DNA from: JAFEDN01 sp963697455
GTDB taxonomy: Bacteria > Pseudomonadota > Gammaproteobacteria > Coxiellales > Coxiellaceae
Assembly (NCBI GenBank): GCA_963697455.1
Contig: CAVOOI010000007.1
Location: 1-64,000 of the forward strand
DNA: 64,000 nt
Direction of reading: 5' to 3'
Position numbers and translations under genes: made by a program. Below are positions 1 through 8,028 of this stretch, piece by piece; positions within the stretch are counted from its first letter, which is position 1, and the number at the start of each line of letters is the position of its first letter. Under the pieces are notes generated by a model. It was given only the letters and a program-made list of their open reading frames with translations, did no database searches and was not told the DNA's origin.

Positions 1-495
1 ATTGCTGAAATTATTGCCGAACCGTTAATTACCTTTTATCCGCAGATGGCAAAAAATCAAGTGATTGAGAAAGTCATTTCGACTATGAAATTAGTGGGCT
101 TAAGTCCAAACCAGGTGAATCGTTATCCGCAAGAATTTTCCGGCGGGCAATGTCAGCGGATTGGCATCGCTCGTGCACTGATTCTAGAGCCTAAGGTGCT
201 GATTTGTGATGAATCGGTCAGTGCATTGGATGTCTCCATCAAGGCGCAAATCATTAATTTATTGCAAGACATTCAGCAAAGATTGAAGTTCACAATTTTA
301 TTTATTTCCCATGATTTAGGGGTGATCCGGCATATTTGTGATCGGGTATTGGTGATGTATCTTGGCAAGATTATGGAGCTGGGCGATAAACAATCCATTT
401 ACACTGCACCCCAACATCCCTATACCAAAGCATTATTATCAGCCGTGCTGGTAGCCAAGCCCACCCTTGAAGCGCTGAAGCCTGCGGGCGTTTAA
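1..495 (+). CDS. Oligopeptide/dipeptide ABC transporter ATP-binding protein (5' end outside window)
   Basis: The reading frame is open from the first base, so this is the C-terminal ~164 residues of a longer ATPase. It carries the ABC signature FSGGQCQRIGIARAL, a Walker B VLICDESVSALD, the switch histidine in FISHDL, and the C-terminal oligopeptide-transporter tail with PQHPYTKALL (oligo_HPY type). That tail is typical of OppF/DppF subunits, which energise peptide import at the inner membrane. The Walker A part lies upstream of the window. Its last four bases overlap the convergent trmL. Whether it is OppF, DppF or a fused OppDF cannot be told from this fragment. Confidence 0.88.
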   Translation: MAEIIAEPLITFYPQMAKNQVIEKVISTMKLVGLSPNQVNRYPQEFSGGQCQRIGIARALILEPKVLICDESVSALDVSIKAQIINLLQDIQQRLKFTILFISHDLGVIRHICDRVLVMYLGKIMELGDKQSIYTAPQHPYTKALLSAVLVAKPTLEALKPAGV

Positions 496-950
496 GCTTG
501 GAATCCGCTTTGCCGCCAAGCTTCGTAAATCACGATAGCGACTGCGTTCGATAAATTTAGACTGCGGCTATAAGTTTGCATGGGGATGCGAATTTTTTCG
601 TTTTCAGCAAATTCTTTTAGGACATCTATTGGTAAACCGCGGGACTCGGGACCAAATAAAAAAGCATCATTGGCTTGATATAGGATGCCGGTATAATTTT
701 GTGAAGCTTTGGTAGTGCAGGCGAATAACCGCTGGGGACGACACTGAATGCGAAATTCCTCGAGGTTCCGATACTCTTTGACGTTGACCCATTCGTGATA
801 GTCCAACCCAGCGCGGCGCAATTGTCTTTCACTTAAATCAAATCCGAGCGGATGAATCAAATGTAATTGAGCACCGGCATTGGCGCATAAACGAATAATA
901 TTTCCGGTATTGGGCGGGATTTCAGGTTCAAAGAGTACAACATTGAACAT
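492..950 (-). CDS. trmL: tRNA (cytidine/uridine-2'-O-)-methyltransferase TrmL
   Basis: This is a 152-aa SPOUT-class methyltransferase, the normal length for TrmL/YibK, which 2'-O-methylates the wobble base 34 of tRNA-Leu isoacceptors using S-adenosylmethionine. Seen: the N-terminal PNTGNIIRLC motif, the middle FGPESRGLP motif, and the C-terminal SRSLNLSNAVAIVIYEAWRQ that forms the trefoil-knot cofactor site. It is convergent with the ABC ATPase and overlaps its stop by 4 bases. mlaA lies just upstream on the same strand. The family assignment is firm. Confidence 0.95.
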   Translation of the reverse strand: MFNVVLFEPEIPPNTGNIIRLCANAGAQLHLIHPLGFDLSERQLRRAGLDYHEWVNVKEYRNLEEFRIQCRPQRLFACTTKASQNYTGILYQANDAFLFGPESRGLPIDVLKEFAENEKIRIPMQTYSRSLNLSNAVAIVIYEAWRQSGFQA

Positions 951-962
951 GCTTATGCAGCA

Positions 963-1814
963 TCACAATTCATTGCCGGCGTTGTCATCAATCGTTGGGG
1001 CAGATTCTGTTTCGGTGGTGTAAGGCGGAAAATTAGTTTCATGCCGGTTTTTTTCTAGCTGATGATTGCGGCTTTGCAAATAAGCGCTACGCACAAAAAT
1101 GTAAGGATCAAAAGATTGTTGGACTAGCTTATCAGCGCTCAGTAATCCTGCCCGGATATTCACTACGTTCAAAGCTACCGCACCGATATTGTAATATTCA
1201 GGTTGAATATAAGTAAAAGGCCAAGTAGCACTATCGGGAATTTTTCCGAAAGCATCGCGAGTGGTGGTAGATCCTAAAAAGGGGAGTACTAGATAGGGTT
1301 GAGGTTTTAAGCCATCAGGGCCGCTCCAATAAGCCAAAGTCATCCCAAAATCTTCATGATGTTTAGGTAAACCGAAACGAGTGGCGATATCAAAAATTCC
1401 GCCTACACCCAAGGTTGTATTAATAATAAAGCGCCAAGTATCGGCGGTAAAATAAGCAGATTTTCCTTGTAATAAGTCATTGGGGATTGTCGTTATCATA
1501 GCGACATTGTCGAAAAAATTAGTGATTCCTTTATGAATCGTGGGTGGAGTCACGGTGTCATAGCCTTGGGCTACTGGGCGCAGCACCCAGTGATCTAAAA
1601 AGTCATTGAAGGAAAACATGGCGCGGTTGAATTTTTCATAAGGGTCCACATTTTTTTCCGGAGGTGCGGCAGGCAAATCTGTTTCAAGGTTATCTGTGGC
1701 CGCCGCGGTTGTTTGATTAACCGAAGTCGTATTCCCTGCCGCGTAGCATAAATGACTAATGCTGAAAGTGATCACAGATAACACAGTGAATAACCATGCG
1801 CGATAATATTGCAT
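963..1814 (-). CDS. mlaA: MlaA (VacJ) outer-membrane phospholipid homeostasis protein
   Basis: MlaA removes mislocalised phospholipids from the outer leaflet of the outer membrane and passes them to MlaC. The family core is seen after a proline-rich linker: DPYEKFNRAMFSFNDFLD, then LRPVAQGYDTVTPP and further on WSGPDGLKPQPYLVLPFLG. I place the start at the ATG at 1814 (283 aa), 8 bases after a TAAGGATA ribosome site, not at the TTG at 1841. The signal peptide is clear, but the residues before Cys23 (SHLC) do not make a good lipobox, so lipidation is doubtful. Its partners mlaFEDCB are in this window at 54.5-57.6 kb. Confidence 0.92.
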   Translation of the reverse strand: MQYYRAWLFTVLSVITFSISHLCYAAGNTTSVNQTTAAATDNLETDLPAAPPEKNVDPYEKFNRAMFSFNDFLDHWVLRPVAQGYDTVTPPTIHKGITNFFDNVAMITTIPNDLLQGKSAYFTADTWRFIINTTLGVGGIFDIATRFGLPKHHEDFGMTLAYWSGPDGLKPQPYLVLPFLGSTTTRDAFGKIPDSATWPFTYIQPEYYNIGAVALNVVNIRAGLLSADKLVQQSFDPYIFVRSAYLQSRNHQLEKNRHETNFPPYTTETESAPTIDDNAGNEL

Positions 1815-1946
1815 ATAAATTATCCTTACCTTACGATACAAAATCCAAATTATAAGGTATTATAAGCATGCTGTATAGTTAGTCTTAGTCGGTACAGCTT
1901 GAGTTTAAAATATACGTAAGTTTGGTAGTTCTCAAAAGGAGTGTGA

Positions 1947-3314
1947 ATGTCTCATATTCATATTTTAGGAATTTGTGGAACATTTATGGGCGGCGTGGCT
2001 TTAATTGCCCGCGAGCTTGGGCATCAAGTCTCGGGTTCGGATCTCAATATCTACCCTCCAATGTCCGATACTTTACAAGCAGCCGGTATCACTATCCATG
2101 AAGGCTATGATCCAGGCTGTCTGCGGCCCTTGCCGGATTTAGTCATTGTTGGAAACGCTATCTCTCGTGGCAATGCTTTGCTGGAGCATGCGTTAAATAA
2201 ATACATCCCTTATATTTCCGGTCCGCAATGGTTAGCTGAGAATGTTTTAAAAAAACGGCATGTCTTAGCGGTTGCCGGTACTCACGGTAAAACTACCACC
2301 AGCAGTATCCTCGCTTGGATTCTTACCCAAGCGGATTTAAAGCCTGGATATTTGATAGGAGGGGTCCCGCTCAATTTTCCGGCCACTGCTGCTTTAGGCA
2401 AATCCACCTTTTTTGTAGTTGAAGCTGACGAATATGATACGGCTTTTTATGATAAAAGGTCTAAATTTCTCCATTACCGGCCGCGAACCTTGATTATCAA
2501 TAACTTAGAGTATGATCATGCAGACATTTTTCCGGACTTAGAGGCCATTAAAAAGCAATTCCAATATTTATTACGTACCGTGCCATCCAGTGGGACGGTG
2601 ATTTACCCAGAAGATGACCCTGAAATCCCCGATGTACTCATGCGCGGTTGTTGGGCTCCTACCCAAACCATTGGCACCGCCAATAGCGTGTGGCACGTCC
2701 GCAACAAAAATGCCGACGGCAGTCAATTTGAGCTTTGGCATCGCGATCAAAAGTTAGGATTGGTCAAATGGCCGCTATCGGGGGATCATAATGTTCGCAA
2801 CGCCTTAACCGCCGCAGCCGCCGCCCATCAGGTTGGTATCACGGCTGAAGCGGTGATAGCGGGCCTAAAAAGCTTTCAGGGGGTCAAGCGCCGCCTTGAA
2901 GTTTGCGGGACGGCCAATCAAATTACCGTCTACGATGATTTCGCTCATCACCCCACCGCTATAGCCGCGACTTTATCTGGTTTGCGGGCAAAGGTAGGTG
3001 ATAAACGGATTATCGCCGTGCTGCAATTTGGGTCTAATACGATGAGCGCTGGTGTCCATCGCGACCATTTCGCACATTCTCTCCGAGTAGCGGATAAAGT
3101 GGTGTTTTTGCGTCCTGAAAAATGGGATATTAACTCTCTATTGCGGGATATAGGCGCTAAGGCGACTGCTTGCGATCGAGTAGAAGACATAATCGAGCAT
3201 TTGGTAGAGATTGCGGAGCCGCAGGACCAGATTTTGATCATGAGTAATAAAGGTTTTGACGCCATCCACCAGCGCCTATTAAAACGCTTGCAGACCGCTC
3301 CGGTCCCATCTTGA
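1947..3314 (+). CDS. mpl: UDP-N-acetylmuramate:L-alanyl-gamma-D-glutamyl-meso-diaminopimelate ligase
   Basis: Mpl recycles murein tripeptide by ligating it to UDP-MurNAc in the cytoplasm. The 455-aa protein begins MSHIHILGICGTFMGGVA, the Mur-ligase nucleotide fold characteristic of Mpl rather than MurC, and has the ATP loop AGTHGKTTTSS, the VEADEYDTAF motif, the NNLEYDHADIF motif and the C-terminal DDFAHHPTAI. A ribosome site AAAGGAGT precedes the ATG. It is divergent from mlaA across a ~130-bp promoter region. Length and motifs match the family. Confidence 0.97.
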   Translation: MSHIHILGICGTFMGGVALIARELGHQVSGSDLNIYPPMSDTLQAAGITIHEGYDPGCLRPLPDLVIVGNAISRGNALLEHALNKYIPYISGPQWLAENVLKKRHVLAVAGTHGKTTTSSILAWILTQADLKPGYLIGGVPLNFPATAALGKSTFFVVEADEYDTAFYDKRSKFLHYRPRTLIINNLEYDHADIFPDLEAIKKQFQYLLRTVPSSGTVIYPEDDPEIPDVLMRGCWAPTQTIGTANSVWHVRNKNADGSQFELWHRDQKLGLVKWPLSGDHNVRNALTAAAAAHQVGITAEAVIAGLKSFQGVKRRLEVCGTANQITVYDDFAHHPTAIAATLSGLRAKVGDKRIIAVLQFGSNTMSAGVHRDHFAHSLRVADKVVFLRPEKWDINSLLRDIGAKATACDRVEDIIEHLVEIAEPQDQILIMSNKGFDAIHQRLLKRLQTAPVPS

Positions 3315-3317
3315 GAA

Positions 3318-3557
3318 CTATTTGAGGCGCATACTGTACACTAGCCAAATAGCCGCCATTACCCCAAAACCACTGGCTAATCCCATAAAAGTGGAATCGC
3401 TATAGCTTTCAATGTGAAAGGTATAGCGGGCAACCGCGCTAATGCCGGCGCAGATTATGATAGTGATAATGATGGCCCAGCGATGGTGGAGCAGGTTATA
3501 AAATATCGGGGCTATCTTCTTGGATCGAGTATTTTTCATCTGTATCTTTTTAAGCAT
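3318..3557 (-). CDS. Small hypothetical membrane protein (79 aa)
   Basis: I do not recognise a family. The product has a basic N-terminus, then two hydrophobic stretches (about residues 28-48 and 57-75) that look like transmembrane helices. It is convergent with mpl, three bases apart. A second in-frame ATG at 3539 could be the start; neither has a strong ribosome site. It may be a small inner-membrane protein of unknown role. Confidence that it is a real gene is moderate. Confidence 0.5.
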   Translation of the reverse strand: MLKKIQMKNTRSKKIAPIFYNLLHHRWAIIITIIICAGISAVARYTFHIESYSDSTFMGLASGFGVMAAIWLVYSMRLK

Positions 3558-3675
3558 AATAATATCTAACTGGCTACTATTTTTTCATACTATTATTAAA
3601 AAAGTCTTAAAAACCAGCCTACGAGCGGAATAACTTTGACTCATTACTTGGGATGGTATGATTAGTCGAACAGCA

Positions 3676-5733
3676 TTAGTGAGAATTACTGGGCATGGTG
3701 TAGATTACAAACACATTGCCGTCCCATTGTTGAGCGCGGATTTTTTCTGGTTGCTGTTCTTTAGGAATGTTGACTATTTCAAAGCTGGAATCGTCCGTTT
3801 GTGGCTGATTATAGATTAAAACGTTACTGGATTGTAAACGAAAGTACCGCCGGGCAAAGTGGAATATTTTCTCTGGCGGGATGTGATAGGTGAGAACGCC
3901 AAGCCAGAGCGGTGTGGTCGAATCGGTGAAAGCGACTCCCGACTGCCATAAGCGTAATTCTATAATATCCGGCGAATTCGCTAGGCGTTTAATAAAGAAT
4001 GCTTGGGGGGCTTTATTTCGGTAAATTTTTGGCAATAAAGGCATATTAAATTCGGGTTCATGACTCGTAAACCGGGCTAACGCTGAATACATTTCGGAAC
4101 GCTTAGCGGCTAATTCCCAGCCGTGATCAAGTAAAAATTTTTGAATATCCGCTAAATTTCCCGCCCATTGCACGTTAAAAGGTTCACCCAATTTTCCTAA
4201 CCGGTCTGGACGGTACAGCGGTACTAGTTGAGTAGGCTGCTGCCACCACTGGTTTAAATTTAGGGTGATGTTGGGCTGGACTATTTGGGTGTTGAGCAGA
4301 ATATTTTTAAAGGTAAACCAACCCGCACATATCCAGGGTAATAAAACACTCAGTAGAATAATTGCCATCCAACGGATCTTGTTAATTCTAAGTATCCCGC
4401 GAGTTTTCGGCATACGGCGGTAAGAAAGCGTGATAAATAATAGTATGGATAAACCCAGCAGCCAGCTCCCTAAAATATCAGTAATCCAGTGCTGACCCAA
4501 AAATAATCGAGAAATGCTGATTAAAAAGATGAGTAAACAGAAAAAAGTATAAAGCAACCACCGGCAGTTTCGAGGGATTACTCTAGCGGTGATAAATGCC
4601 AGAAATCCTAGAACGGCCACGCTCATGGTAGTATGCCCGCTGGGAAACGAAGAGGTGTGGTCTATCACCATTAGACCCGCAGGCCGCGCCGAAAAATATA
4701 TTTTCTTGAATACTTCAATGGCCCCGGTGCTGATGAAACCTAGCAATAGCAAATGAGTTGAGGCGCGCCATTGCTTATAAATCGCTAAGCCTAAAGCCGC
4801 CAACAAACTAGCGGCTAACAATGCTTCTGGGCTGCCGAGAATAGTGAATAATGTCCATATCTTATCCATTCGCGGGCTGCGGAAGCTTTGGAGCAGATAA
4901 AATAATGGTTGATTAATTTGGATTAAAGAACCGTGATGGCAGACCTCAAACCAAACCAGCAAAAACAGAATACCGCACATGACTGCCATAAAGAGTATTT
5001 TTAATTGATGGAAGTCGTGGGGATGTTGCTGGTTGCGGATTAATCGAACTAGAAACCCAGGTTTAACCTGACTGAGCCATTCCCAGCATTGCTGAAATTT
5101 ACGATTGATGGCCCTCGATAACTGCTTGAAAAAAAATTGCAGCAGCCAAAAAGTCAACCATAAGGCTACGATAACTGCTAATCCATCCAAAAACACTTTA
5201 CTCATTTCGGCATGGGAAAATTCCATGGCCAATGCTCCCAGGAGAATACCGGGGGCCATATATACTAATGACCATAAGATTGAGGCTAGGAGGGCTACGG
5301 GTATAAATTTTTTCTGTGGGTAACGGAGTATTCCAGCAATCAAAGGCATGGCGGCGCGGGTTGGCCCAATAAAACGGCCAATGATAATACCTTTCCCGCC
5401 ATGCTTAACAAAGAAATTCTCGCCATAATTCACGAACTTCTTAAGTTTATTTAATGGCCATATTAACCGGATTTTTTCATGATAGCGGTTGCCCAACCAA
5501 AAACCTAAAAAGTCGCCTAAAAAAGCGCCTGCAATCGCGCAAATAATGGTAGGGGTGGCGGGGAGGATTGCCGCACCGACTAAGGCTCCGATCGCAGTCA
5601 TGGTAATCGAGCCGGGAAATACAGTGCCTAATACCGGTAATGACTCAATCAGCGCGATGACAAAGGCCAGCAGCATGCCCATCATTGGGTGAAGGCGAAG
5701 GTAATCCATAATAGGTTGAAGATAGTGTTCCAT
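3676..5733 (-). CDS. DedA-PAP2-LssY three-domain membrane phosphatase (LssY-like)
   Basis: The 685-aa protein fuses three parts. Residues ~1-210 are a DedA/SNARE-associated membrane domain (GRFIGPTRAAMPLIAGILRY). Residues ~250-430 are a PAP2 lipid phosphatase with all three signature motifs: KKIYFSARP, SFPSGHTT and SRLFLGQHWITD. Residues ~470-680 are an LssY C-terminal type domain, periplasmic or cytoplasmic. The same order occurs in LssY of Legionella pneumophila, named from the lss type I secretion region; no lss secretion genes are seen here. The likely role is dephosphorylation of undecaprenyl or other lipid phosphates in the inner membrane. Two bases separate it from lipA downstream of lipB, so they could be co-transcribed. 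Confidence 0.88.
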   Translation of the reverse strand: MEHYLQPIMDYLRLHPMMGMLLAFVIALIESLPVLGTVFPGSITMTAIGALVGAAILPATPTIICAIAGAFLGDFLGFWLGNRYHEKIRLIWPLNKLKKFVNYGENFFVKHGGKGIIIGRFIGPTRAAMPLIAGILRYPQKKFIPVALLASILWSLVYMAPGILLGALAMEFSHAEMSKVFLDGLAVIVALWLTFWLLQFFFKQLSRAINRKFQQCWEWLSQVKPGFLVRLIRNQQHPHDFHQLKILFMAVMCGILFLLVWFEVCHHGSLIQINQPLFYLLQSFRSPRMDKIWTLFTILGSPEALLAASLLAALGLAIYKQWRASTHLLLLGFISTGAIEVFKKIYFSARPAGLMVIDHTSSFPSGHTTMSVAVLGFLAFITARVIPRNCRWLLYTFFCLLIFLISISRLFLGQHWITDILGSWLLGLSILLFITLSYRRMPKTRGILRINKIRWMAIILLSVLLPWICAGWFTFKNILLNTQIVQPNITLNLNQWWQQPTQLVPLYRPDRLGKLGEPFNVQWAGNLADIQKFLLDHGWELAAKRSEMYSALARFTSHEPEFNMPLLPKIYRNKAPQAFFIKRLANSPDIIELRLWQSGVAFTDSTTPLWLGVLTYHIPPEKIFHFARRYFRLQSSNVLIYNQPQTDDSSFEIVNIPKEQQPEKIRAQQWDGNVFVIYTMPSNSH

Positions 5734-5734
5734 A

Positions 5735-6688
5735 TTACCGTACAGTTTCCCCAGCGGCTTGTTTATCAGCGTGGTAAGACGAACGCACTAGAGGCCCGCT
5801 GGCTACATTGATAAATCCAAGCTGTTTTGCAAACTCGGCATATTCATCAAATTCAATGGGGGGCACATAACGGGCAACGGGTTGGTGATAAGGTGTAGGT
5901 TGTAAATATTGTCCAATAGTGACCATATCTACATCATGCGCCCTTAAATCCATTAATACTTGTTTAACTTCTTCGGCAGTTTCGCCTAAACCCACCATGA
6001 TTCCTGATTTAGTAGGTATTTTTTCGCCAAAGCGTTGTTTAAAATTCTTTAGTAATTGTAAAGACCATTGATAATCTGAGCCTGGGCGTACGGCTTTGTA
6101 GAGTCGAGCGATGGTCTCGATATTGTGATTAAAGACATCCGGCAGCGCGAGGGCGAGCTGATCAAGCGCTTTATCCATCCGGCCACGAAAATCAGGCACT
6201 AGCACTTCGATTTTTAAATTCGGCATTTTAGCACGGGCAGTTAAGATACAATCTTTGAAGTGACTGGCGCCGCCGTCGCGTAAGTCATCGCGGTCTACGG
6301 AAGTAATGACCACATATTTAAGTTCCATCAACGCAATGGTTTCTGCCAAATTAACCGGTTCTTGGGGATCGAGAGGGTCAGGGCGTCCATGGCCAACATT
6401 GCAAAAAGTACAGCGGCGCGTGCATTTATCGCCCATGATCATGAAAGTAGCGATGCCATGACTAAAACATTCGCTTAAATTGGGGCAGGCCGCTTCCTCG
6501 CATACGGTAACTAACCGGTTGGTGCGAAGTAAATTTTTCAAAGCATTAACCTTGTTGTTGTTGGATAATTTAATCCGAATCCAATCGGGTTTGCGTAAAG
6601 GGGGGGCGTTATTTTCAACTTTCACGGGGATGCGCGCCAGCTTTGCGGCGCCTAAGGCTTTTTGCGATGGATCGTAGGGTGTAGTCAT
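5735..6688 (-). CDS. lipA: Lipoyl synthase LipA
   Basis: A radical-SAM enzyme that inserts two sulfurs into octanoyl groups on lipoyl domains of 2-oxoacid dehydrogenases. At 317 aa it has both cluster motifs: the auxiliary CEEAACPNLSEC (CX4CX5C) and the radical-SAM CTRRCTFC (CX3CX2C), followed by NVGHGRPDPLD, and the C-terminal RSSYHA that binds the auxiliary cluster. It follows lipB by 24 bases on the minus strand, the usual lipB-lipA pair that makes lipoate from octanoyl-ACP. Confidence 0.98.
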   Translation of the reverse strand: MTTPYDPSQKALGAAKLARIPVKVENNAPPLRKPDWIRIKLSNNNKVNALKNLLRTNRLVTVCEEAACPNLSECFSHGIATFMIMGDKCTRRCTFCNVGHGRPDPLDPQEPVNLAETIALMELKYVVITSVDRDDLRDGGASHFKDCILTARAKMPNLKIEVLVPDFRGRMDKALDQLALALPDVFNHNIETIARLYKAVRPGSDYQWSLQLLKNFKQRFGEKIPTKSGIMVGLGETAEEVKQVLMDLRAHDVDMVTIGQYLQPTPYHQPVARYVPPIEFDEYAEFAKQLGFINVASGPLVRSSYHADKQAAGETVR

Positions 6689-6712
6689 ATATTAAACTCC
6701 GTGGAGTCCCCT

Positions 6713-7342
6713 TCAGCGGGGATTGTCGCTAGTATATCTAAAATGACGAAGAAAGGCATTGGTAAATCCCGGAAGAATCCCGGCGCAGGTGATTCCGGGA
6801 ACAAAATCACTCATCTGCGTCATCACCAAACCTTGGAAGCCGCAAGGATTGATATAAGAGAATGGAGTCAGGTCCATGTTCACATTTAAAGCAATGCCGT
6901 GAAAACTACAACCGCGCTTGACCCGCAAGCCTATAGAGCAAATTTTATTGGCTCCCACATAAACCCCGGGAGCGTGACAGAGCGAGTGGGCGGTAATACC
7001 AAAATTGGACAATAGTTCGATGATACATTGTTCTAAAGTAGTGACCAATTGACGGATGGTTAAAGACTGGCGAGATAATTCTAGCAATGGGTAGGCTACT
7101 AACTGTCCTGGCCCGTGATAGGTCACTTGACCGCCGCGATCGGTTTGGATAACTGGAATTTGCTGTGGGTTTAACACATGCTCCGCTTTACCGGCCTGGC
7201 CTTGGGTGAACACAGGCGGATGTTCCAGCAGCCACAATTCATCCACGGTATCGGCATTCCTCTGTACGGTAAAATCGCGCATGGCCTGCCAGATAGCCGG
7301 ATAAGGCTGAACGCCCAATTCGCGGATAATCAATTTTGTCAT
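6713..7342 (-). CDS. lipB: Octanoyltransferase LipB
   Basis: Transfers octanoyl from acyl carrier protein to lipoyl domains, the first step of lipoate synthesis. Seen: the RGGQVTYHGPGQLVAYPLL motif, the catalytic lysine region RVKRGCSFHGIALNV and the catalytic cysteine in NPCGFQGL. The frame is open further upstream, but the family N-terminus (TKLIIRELGVQPY) points to the ATG at 7342, giving 209 aa; 7354 is an alternative. It is divergent from hicA, with the two promoters close together. Confidence 0.96.
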   Translation of the reverse strand: MTKLIIRELGVQPYPAIWQAMRDFTVQRNADTVDELWLLEHPPVFTQGQAGKAEHVLNPQQIPVIQTDRGGQVTYHGPGQLVAYPLLELSRQSLTIRQLVTTLEQCIIELLSNFGITAHSLCHAPGVYVGANKICSIGLRVKRGCSFHGIALNVNMDLTPFSYINPCGFQGLVMTQMSDFVPGITCAGILPGFTNAFLRHFRYTSDNPR

Positions 7343-7375
7343 AGATAACACCATACTAAAATACGGCTGTTTGGG

Positions 7376-7404
7376 TTGCAATACACATGATTTGTGTGTA
7401 TTAT
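7376..7404 (+). promoter_or_regulatory. Promoter with overlapping operator-like inverted repeat before hicAB
   Basis: A -35-like TTGCAA (7376-7381) and a -10-like TATTAT (7399-7404) are 17 bases apart. The inverted repeat ATACACA (7381-7387) / TGTGTAT (7395-7401) fills the spacer and part of the -10, where a HicB ribbon-helix-helix repressor would be expected to bind. The predicted transcription start falls at or next to the hicA ATG at 7411, so the message may be nearly leaderless. Confidence 0.5.
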
Positions 7405-7410
7405 TAGCCG

Positions 7411-7632
7411 ATGAATTGGAATCGTACTTCTCGGGACATTATCAGGGCTTTGCAAAAAGATGGGTGGATTCATCTTAGAACTCAAGGTGATCATTGGCAA
7501 TTCAAGCATTCTGATAAAAAAGGGAAAGTGACCGTTCCACATCCAAAGCAATCGTTAGGGATTAAAACGATAAAATCCATTTTAAAACAGGCTGGCTTAT
7601 CGCCAGAGGAGTTCGAAAAATGTTTAAAATAA
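7411..7632 (+). CDS. hicA: HicA-type mRNA interferase toxin
   Basis: This 73-aa protein has the HicA/YcfA fold pattern: an N-terminal helix (TSRDIIRALQKDGW), the strand with catalytic histidine (LRTQGDHWQFKH) and the basic VTVPHPKQSLGIKTIKSIL ending. HicA toxins cleave mRNA and are neutralised by HicB. The gene overlaps hicB by 13 bases, which couples their translation. There is no good ribosome site before the ATG, in keeping with a possibly leaderless transcript. Confidence 0.93.
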   Translation: MNWNRTSRDIIRALQKDGWIHLRTQGDHWQFKHSDKKGKVTVPHPKQSLGIKTIKSILKQAGLSPEEFEKCLK

Positions 7633-8027
7633 AGTCCTATCCTGCTGTTTTAGAAAAAACTAAAAAAGGGTATAGTGCTTTTTTTCCTGACTTGCCGGGC
7701 GCGGTCTCTGCTGGGAAAAGTTACGAAGAGGCCGTCGAAAAAGCAAAAGAATGTTTATCCCTCCATTTGTATGGCATGTTACAAGATAAAGAGTTTATCC
7801 CAGAACCGACTCACATTGCAGAGATCATGAAAAAACTAGAAGAAAATGAGTTGGTTGCATTAATTGAACCAGATATTTTCGCTATTAAAGCGCAGCAAGA
7901 AGACAAGGCTGTCAGAGTAAATATTACCTTGCCTAAATCTCTATTGGAGGCTATTGATGCGAAAGCAATACAATTACATATTAACCGCTCGCTATTAATT
8001 CAAAAAGCGGCGCGAGAAGTCATTTAA
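7620..8027 (+). CDS. hicB: HicB-type antitoxin
   Basis: The 135-aa protein has two parts. Residues 1-65 are a partially degenerate RNase-H-like HicB domain (GYSAFFPDLPGAVSAGKSYE), which covers the toxin. Residues ~95-133 are a ribbon-helix-helix DNA-binding domain (VRVNITLPKSLLEAIDAKA). The second domain would bind the inverted repeat at 7381-7401 and repress its own operon. It starts inside hicA and ends one base before rlmI. Confidence 0.93.
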   Translation: MFKIKSYPAVLEKTKKGYSAFFPDLPGAVSAGKSYEEAVEKAKECLSLHLYGMLQDKEFIPEPTHIAEIMKKLEENELVALIEPDIFAIKAQQEDKAVRVNITLPKSLLEAIDAKAIQLHINRSLLIQKAAREVI

Positions 8028-8028
8028 G

